Below are positions 61,653 through 64,000 of a DNA stretch of 64,000 bases, piece by piece. The first letter of the stretch is position 1, and every line of letters begins with the position of its first letter. The position numbers and the translations under genes are program-made. The DNA is from Vibrio splendidus (GTDB lineage Bacteria; Pseudomonadota; Gammaproteobacteria; Enterobacterales; Vibrionaceae): assembly GCF_002873455.1 (NCBI RefSeq), contig NZ_MCUN01000010.1, positions 1-64,000 of the forward strand, given 5' to 3'. Under the pieces are notes generated by a model, which worked only from the letters and a program-made list of their open reading frames with translations, had not been told where the DNA came from and made no database searches.

Positions 61653-63518
61653 TTATACTTTTCTCATAATCAACGCCTGCGCATTGAGCATCGCTTCTTT
61701 GGTGCTGACATCTAAGGTTTTCACGTTCGCAAAGCGCTCGACTTCTTTAATCGCCACATCGTGAGCAAAGATCACCAACCTCGCCCTTTCAATGTCTTTC
61801 TGTGTGATGCGATTGTCTATCCCGTTTGCACCTTGTGTTTCGACTTTGATCCGAACTCCAAGATGATACGCCGCTTTTTCTAAAGATTTGGCCGCCAAAA
61901 ATGTGTGAGCAACACCAGACGGACATGAAGTAATAGCAAGTACATCCGCTTGCCCTTCCTCTGTCACCGAACCACCAGCAAACGGGTTGGAACTCGCCTC
62001 TCCTTCGACCACATTCTTTTTCAGCAGTATCACGATTAAAGCCGTGGTTAGAGATCCCGCAAGAGTACCAATGATGTAGCCAATCTTGCCATCAACCACA
62101 GGTAGCACAATCCAACCGCCCCATGGTGCATGGTTTACCACATGAAACATAAAGCCAACCACGTTGCCGACAATACCACCAGCAACAACAGCAGGCAGAA
62201 CACGTGCAGGGTCGACGGCGGCAAATGGAATAGCCCCTTCACTGATGCCGATCATTCCCATGATCCCCGCCGCTTTTCCAGCTTCACGTTCATCGCGTTT
62301 AAATTTCTTCGGCGATATGAAAGTCGCCAGTGCCATACCCAATGGCGGTGTGCAAATCGCTATTCCAACACCACCCATCAACCATGGCTGAGTATTCACC
62401 TGAGTTTGAGCAAATAGCGTTGCAACCTTGTTGATTGGGCCGCCCATATCAAATGCCGTCATCGCACCCAAAATACTACCGAGCACCATTTTCCCCGAGC
62501 CTGCCATGCCAGTAAGCATCTGGTTCATCTCAAGCATCACTTGGGCAATCGGTGAGCCAATCACCCACATAACAGCACCACAAGTCACAAAGGTGCCGAC
62601 TAGTGGATAGATGAAGATAGAGCTCAGCGAGATCATGCTGTCTGGCAGTTTTATTTTCTTAAGTAGGTTAACCACAAAGCCAGCAAAGAAACCGACCACA
62701 ATCGCTCCAAGAAAGCCCGTGTTGTATTGATTCACCGCGACCCAAGAACCTATCATGCCAGGCGCTAAACCCGGTTTGTCGGCCATTGAATACGCGATGT
62801 AACCACCGAGTACCGCAGTAAACAAAGTTAAACCCGCAATACCCATCTGAGCGATATCAGCCAAAACACCGCTATCTGGTACTGCGCCGTGACCCGACAT
62901 CATGACCGACAGAGACAACAAGACTCCGCCCGCGACCACGAATGGGATCATGTGTGAAGTGCCATATAACAGGTGTTCTTTGAGACGATTGAGAGATTGA
63001 GCCCAAGGGCTTAGTGGTTCGACGTAAACCTCATGATGACTAGATGCGTAGCTATCGAACGATTCAAAATTGGCTTCGAGAAACAGCTCTTGAGCCTCCT
63101 CTACCGACTCTACCGCCTTTAATTTTGTAACAAAGTCATCTTCAATCAATTTGGTCGAGATCTGTGCCAGTACCTCGATATGATGGTCATCGTTGTTGTC
63201 AGGCGAAGCGAGCATGAAGAACACATCAGACAATTCACCGCCGTCGGCGCCATAGTCAATGCCTGTTCGGCTAATGCCTATCGCGACAGCAGGCTTGGCA
63301 ACGGCGGTACTTTTCGCATGTGGGATGGCGATACCATCGTCAAAGCCCGTATTACCAATGGCCTCACGCTTCCAGATATCATCAAGGAATTCACTTTTAT
63401 TGGAAAGCTTACCAGCGCGGTCGAGCAGTTCAACAAGCTCTTCAAATACCGCCTGTTTTGAGTCTGCCTGTAGTTCCAAGCAGATAATCTCGGGCTCGAT
63501 AATGTTAGTGATATCCAT
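61653..63518 (-). CDS. PTS fructose-type transporter, EIIA-EIIC-EIIB fusion
   Basis: A 621-residue phosphotransferase-system permease. Order of domains: EIIA (about 1-150; phospho-His in DDGIAIPHAKSTAV), EIIC (about 175-500, eight or more helices, with GGPINKVATLF and GISEGAIPFA), and EIIB (about 520-621; phospho-Cys in AITSCPSGVAHTFLAAKSLEKAA). It imports a hexose of the fructose/mannitol/2-O-mannosyl-glycerate class while phosphorylating it. The exact sugar is not fixed by sequence. GAGG lies 6 nt before the ATG. It is divergent from a second EIIB gene at the right edge. Confidence 0.93.
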   Translation of the reverse strand: MDITNIIEPEIICLELQADSKQAVFEELVELLDRAGKLSNKSEFLDDIWKREAIGNTGFDDGIAIPHAKSTAVAKPAVAIGISRTGIDYGADGGELSDVFFMLASPDNNDDHHIEVLAQISTKLIEDDFVTKLKAVESVEEAQELFLEANFESFDSYASSHHEVYVEPLSPWAQSLNRLKEHLLYGTSHMIPFVVAGGVLLSLSVMMSGHGAVPDSGVLADIAQMGIAGLTLFTAVLGGYIAYSMADKPGLAPGMIGSWVAVNQYNTGFLGAIVVGFFAGFVVNLLKKIKLPDSMISLSSIFIYPLVGTFVTCGAVMWVIGSPIAQVMLEMNQMLTGMAGSGKMVLGSILGAMTAFDMGGPINKVATLFAQTQVNTQPWLMGGVGIAICTPPLGMALATFISPKKFKRDEREAGKAAGIMGMIGISEGAIPFAAVDPARVLPAVVAGGIVGNVVGFMFHVVNHAPWGGWIVLPVVDGKIGYIIGTLAGSLTTALIVILLKKNVVEGEASSNPFAGGSVTEEGQADVLAITSCPSGVAHTFLAAKSLEKAAYHLGVRIKVETQGANGIDNRITQKDIERARLVIFAHDVAIKEVERFANVKTLDVSTKEAMLNAQALIMRKV

Positions 63519-63756
63519 ATGCTGCCTCGTCCGAGTACCAATTTGAGTGAATGAGATAAAGAGGTCAATAAGATGAAAAGATTAACGGTGTGGGGGCACT
63601 CAATATATAGGACGAAAGGTGCATTGACTGGATTATTGTAACCAAGAACTCAGAGTGTGACGTCCACCTTAGAATAAAAAACGCCAATCCATAAAATCCA
63701 CAGAACCCATAACAATATCGCCCCTCCCCGATGCGAACTTGCCATACTAAATTCCC

Positions 63757-63816
63757 TATGCAAGGTATCTTATTGCAAGATAGTTTGTTGCAAGATAGCT
63801 TATGTAAGGTAACTAG
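63757..63816. repeat. Imperfect 15-16-bp direct repeats upstream of the EIIB gene
   Basis: TTGCAAGATAG occurs at 63773-63783 and 63788-63798. Related copies ATGCAAGGTATC (63758 on) and TGTAAGGTAAC (63804 on) flank them. All four fall at a period of 15-16 bp, one and a half helical turns. They may be regulator half-sites in the divergent PTS promoter region (63519-63841), where no ORF is credible. Confidence 0.6.
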
Positions 63817-63841
63817 AGGCGAGATTAAGCCGAGAATAATA

Positions 63842-64000
63842 ATGAGAATTGTAGCGGTAACTGCGTGCCCTACAGGCATTGCACACACCTATATGGCAGC
63901 TGATGCATTAAATAAAACAGCCCCTAAATTCAACGTTTCAATCAAGGTTGAAACACAAGGCGCTATGGGTATTGAAAATTTACTCTCTGCACAGGACATT
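63842..64000 (+). CDS. PTS fructose-type EIIB component, partial (cut by window end)
   Basis: The first 53 residues of an EIIB-fruc protein, [20 protein letters not shown] and on, with the phospho-Cys in [10 protein letters not shown] and [11 protein letters not shown] as in FruA/FrwB-type EIIB. It shares VETQGA with the EIIB domain of the divergent EIIABC gene. The gene continues beyond the window, probably with separate EIIC or EIIA genes. The start has no strong ribosome-binding site, but the protein begins exactly at the domain. Confidence 0.9.
   Translation, partial: MRIVAVTACPTGIAHTYMAADALNKTAPKFNVSIKVETQGAMGIENLLSAQDI

Noticed and set aside
63565..63888. 107-residue minus-strand ORF in the divergent PTS gap
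   Set aside because: It covers the phased repeats and the start of the EIIB gene; no domain or ribosome-binding site.
1..64000. CRISPR array, tRNA genes, integrase or prophage
   Set aside because: I looked for spaced direct repeats, cloverleaf-like sequences and phage or transposase motifs and found none that I could support.

Overview
This looks like a chromosomal segment of a marine gammaproteobacterium of the genus Vibrio, possibly of the Splendidus clade. The genus call is an inference from protein families rather than a search: small proteins typical of Vibrionaceae (DUF3087, DUF3010, DUF3012), a bacterial TrmY-like methyltransferase, OmpW, two large chemoreceptors and a moderate AT bias. 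I see no prophage, integrase, insertion sequence, CRISPR array or tRNA. Nearly all of it is ordinary chromosome, rich in divergently transcribed regulator/target pairs.

Layout. 1-245 is the promoter and boxA leader of an rRNA operon that runs leftward out of the window. 0.3-4.8 kb: DUF3087 protein, TrmY-like SPOUT protein, and a metal-efflux module (SO_0444-type permease facing an ArsR repressor and a SigZ-type sigma factor) with three matching operators. 5-8.8 kb: a His-rich small protein with an MFS transporter, a TauE/SafE permease, a YjbR protein and a PgpB-like phosphatase. 9.2-11.4 kb: an FMN riboswitch with ribB, then a gene of unknown function behind a near-perfect sigma-54 promoter. 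11.6-17.3 kb: LysR and HxlR regulators, each divergent from a dehydrogenase and each with a dyad between. 17.4-22.4 kb: choice-of-anchor I lipoprotein, OmpW, GlgC and a secreted protein. 22.7-25 kb: five consecutive small secreted proteins of unknown function. 25.3-27 kb: hibernation factor, small lipoprotein, HAD hydrolase.

27.2-36 kb is the best-defined system. A Phn-type ABC transporter (PhnD, PhnC and two PhnE) and a periplasmic glycerophosphodiesterase each have a sigma-54 promoter and share an upstream element about 92 bp before the predicted start. A PgtB/DctB-like sensor kinase and a sigma-54 activator lie next to them. The reading is a scavenging circuit for organophosphates. 36.4-39.4 kb holds the D-glutamate genes dgcA and dgcN, with a LysR gene cut by an in-frame stop. 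39.5-48 kb: SGNH hydrolase, lipoprotein alpha-amylase, TrmH-family methylase, Cache chemoreceptor, endonuclease III relative, LysR, a gene relic and DUF3010. 48-53 kb: EamA exporter facing a MocR regulator, a carboxymuconolactone-decarboxylase protein with TetR-type operators, and an aromatic amino acid permease with a TyrR-like box.

53.2-55.9 kb is an ArsR-family regulator, an aldehyde dehydrogenase and a 2-oxoglutarate/Fe(II) oxygenase. Two operators of identical architecture stand before the regulator and the dehydrogenase, suggesting one small regulon. 56-61.5 kb: NIT-domain chemoreceptor, zinc-ribbon protein, an NmrA-like dehydrogenase with a membrane protein facing a TetR regulator, and a second TetR whose upstream dyad resembles the operators at 51.3 kb. 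61.6-64 kb: a fructose-type PTS EIIABC gene, and at the right edge the start of a divergent EIIB gene.
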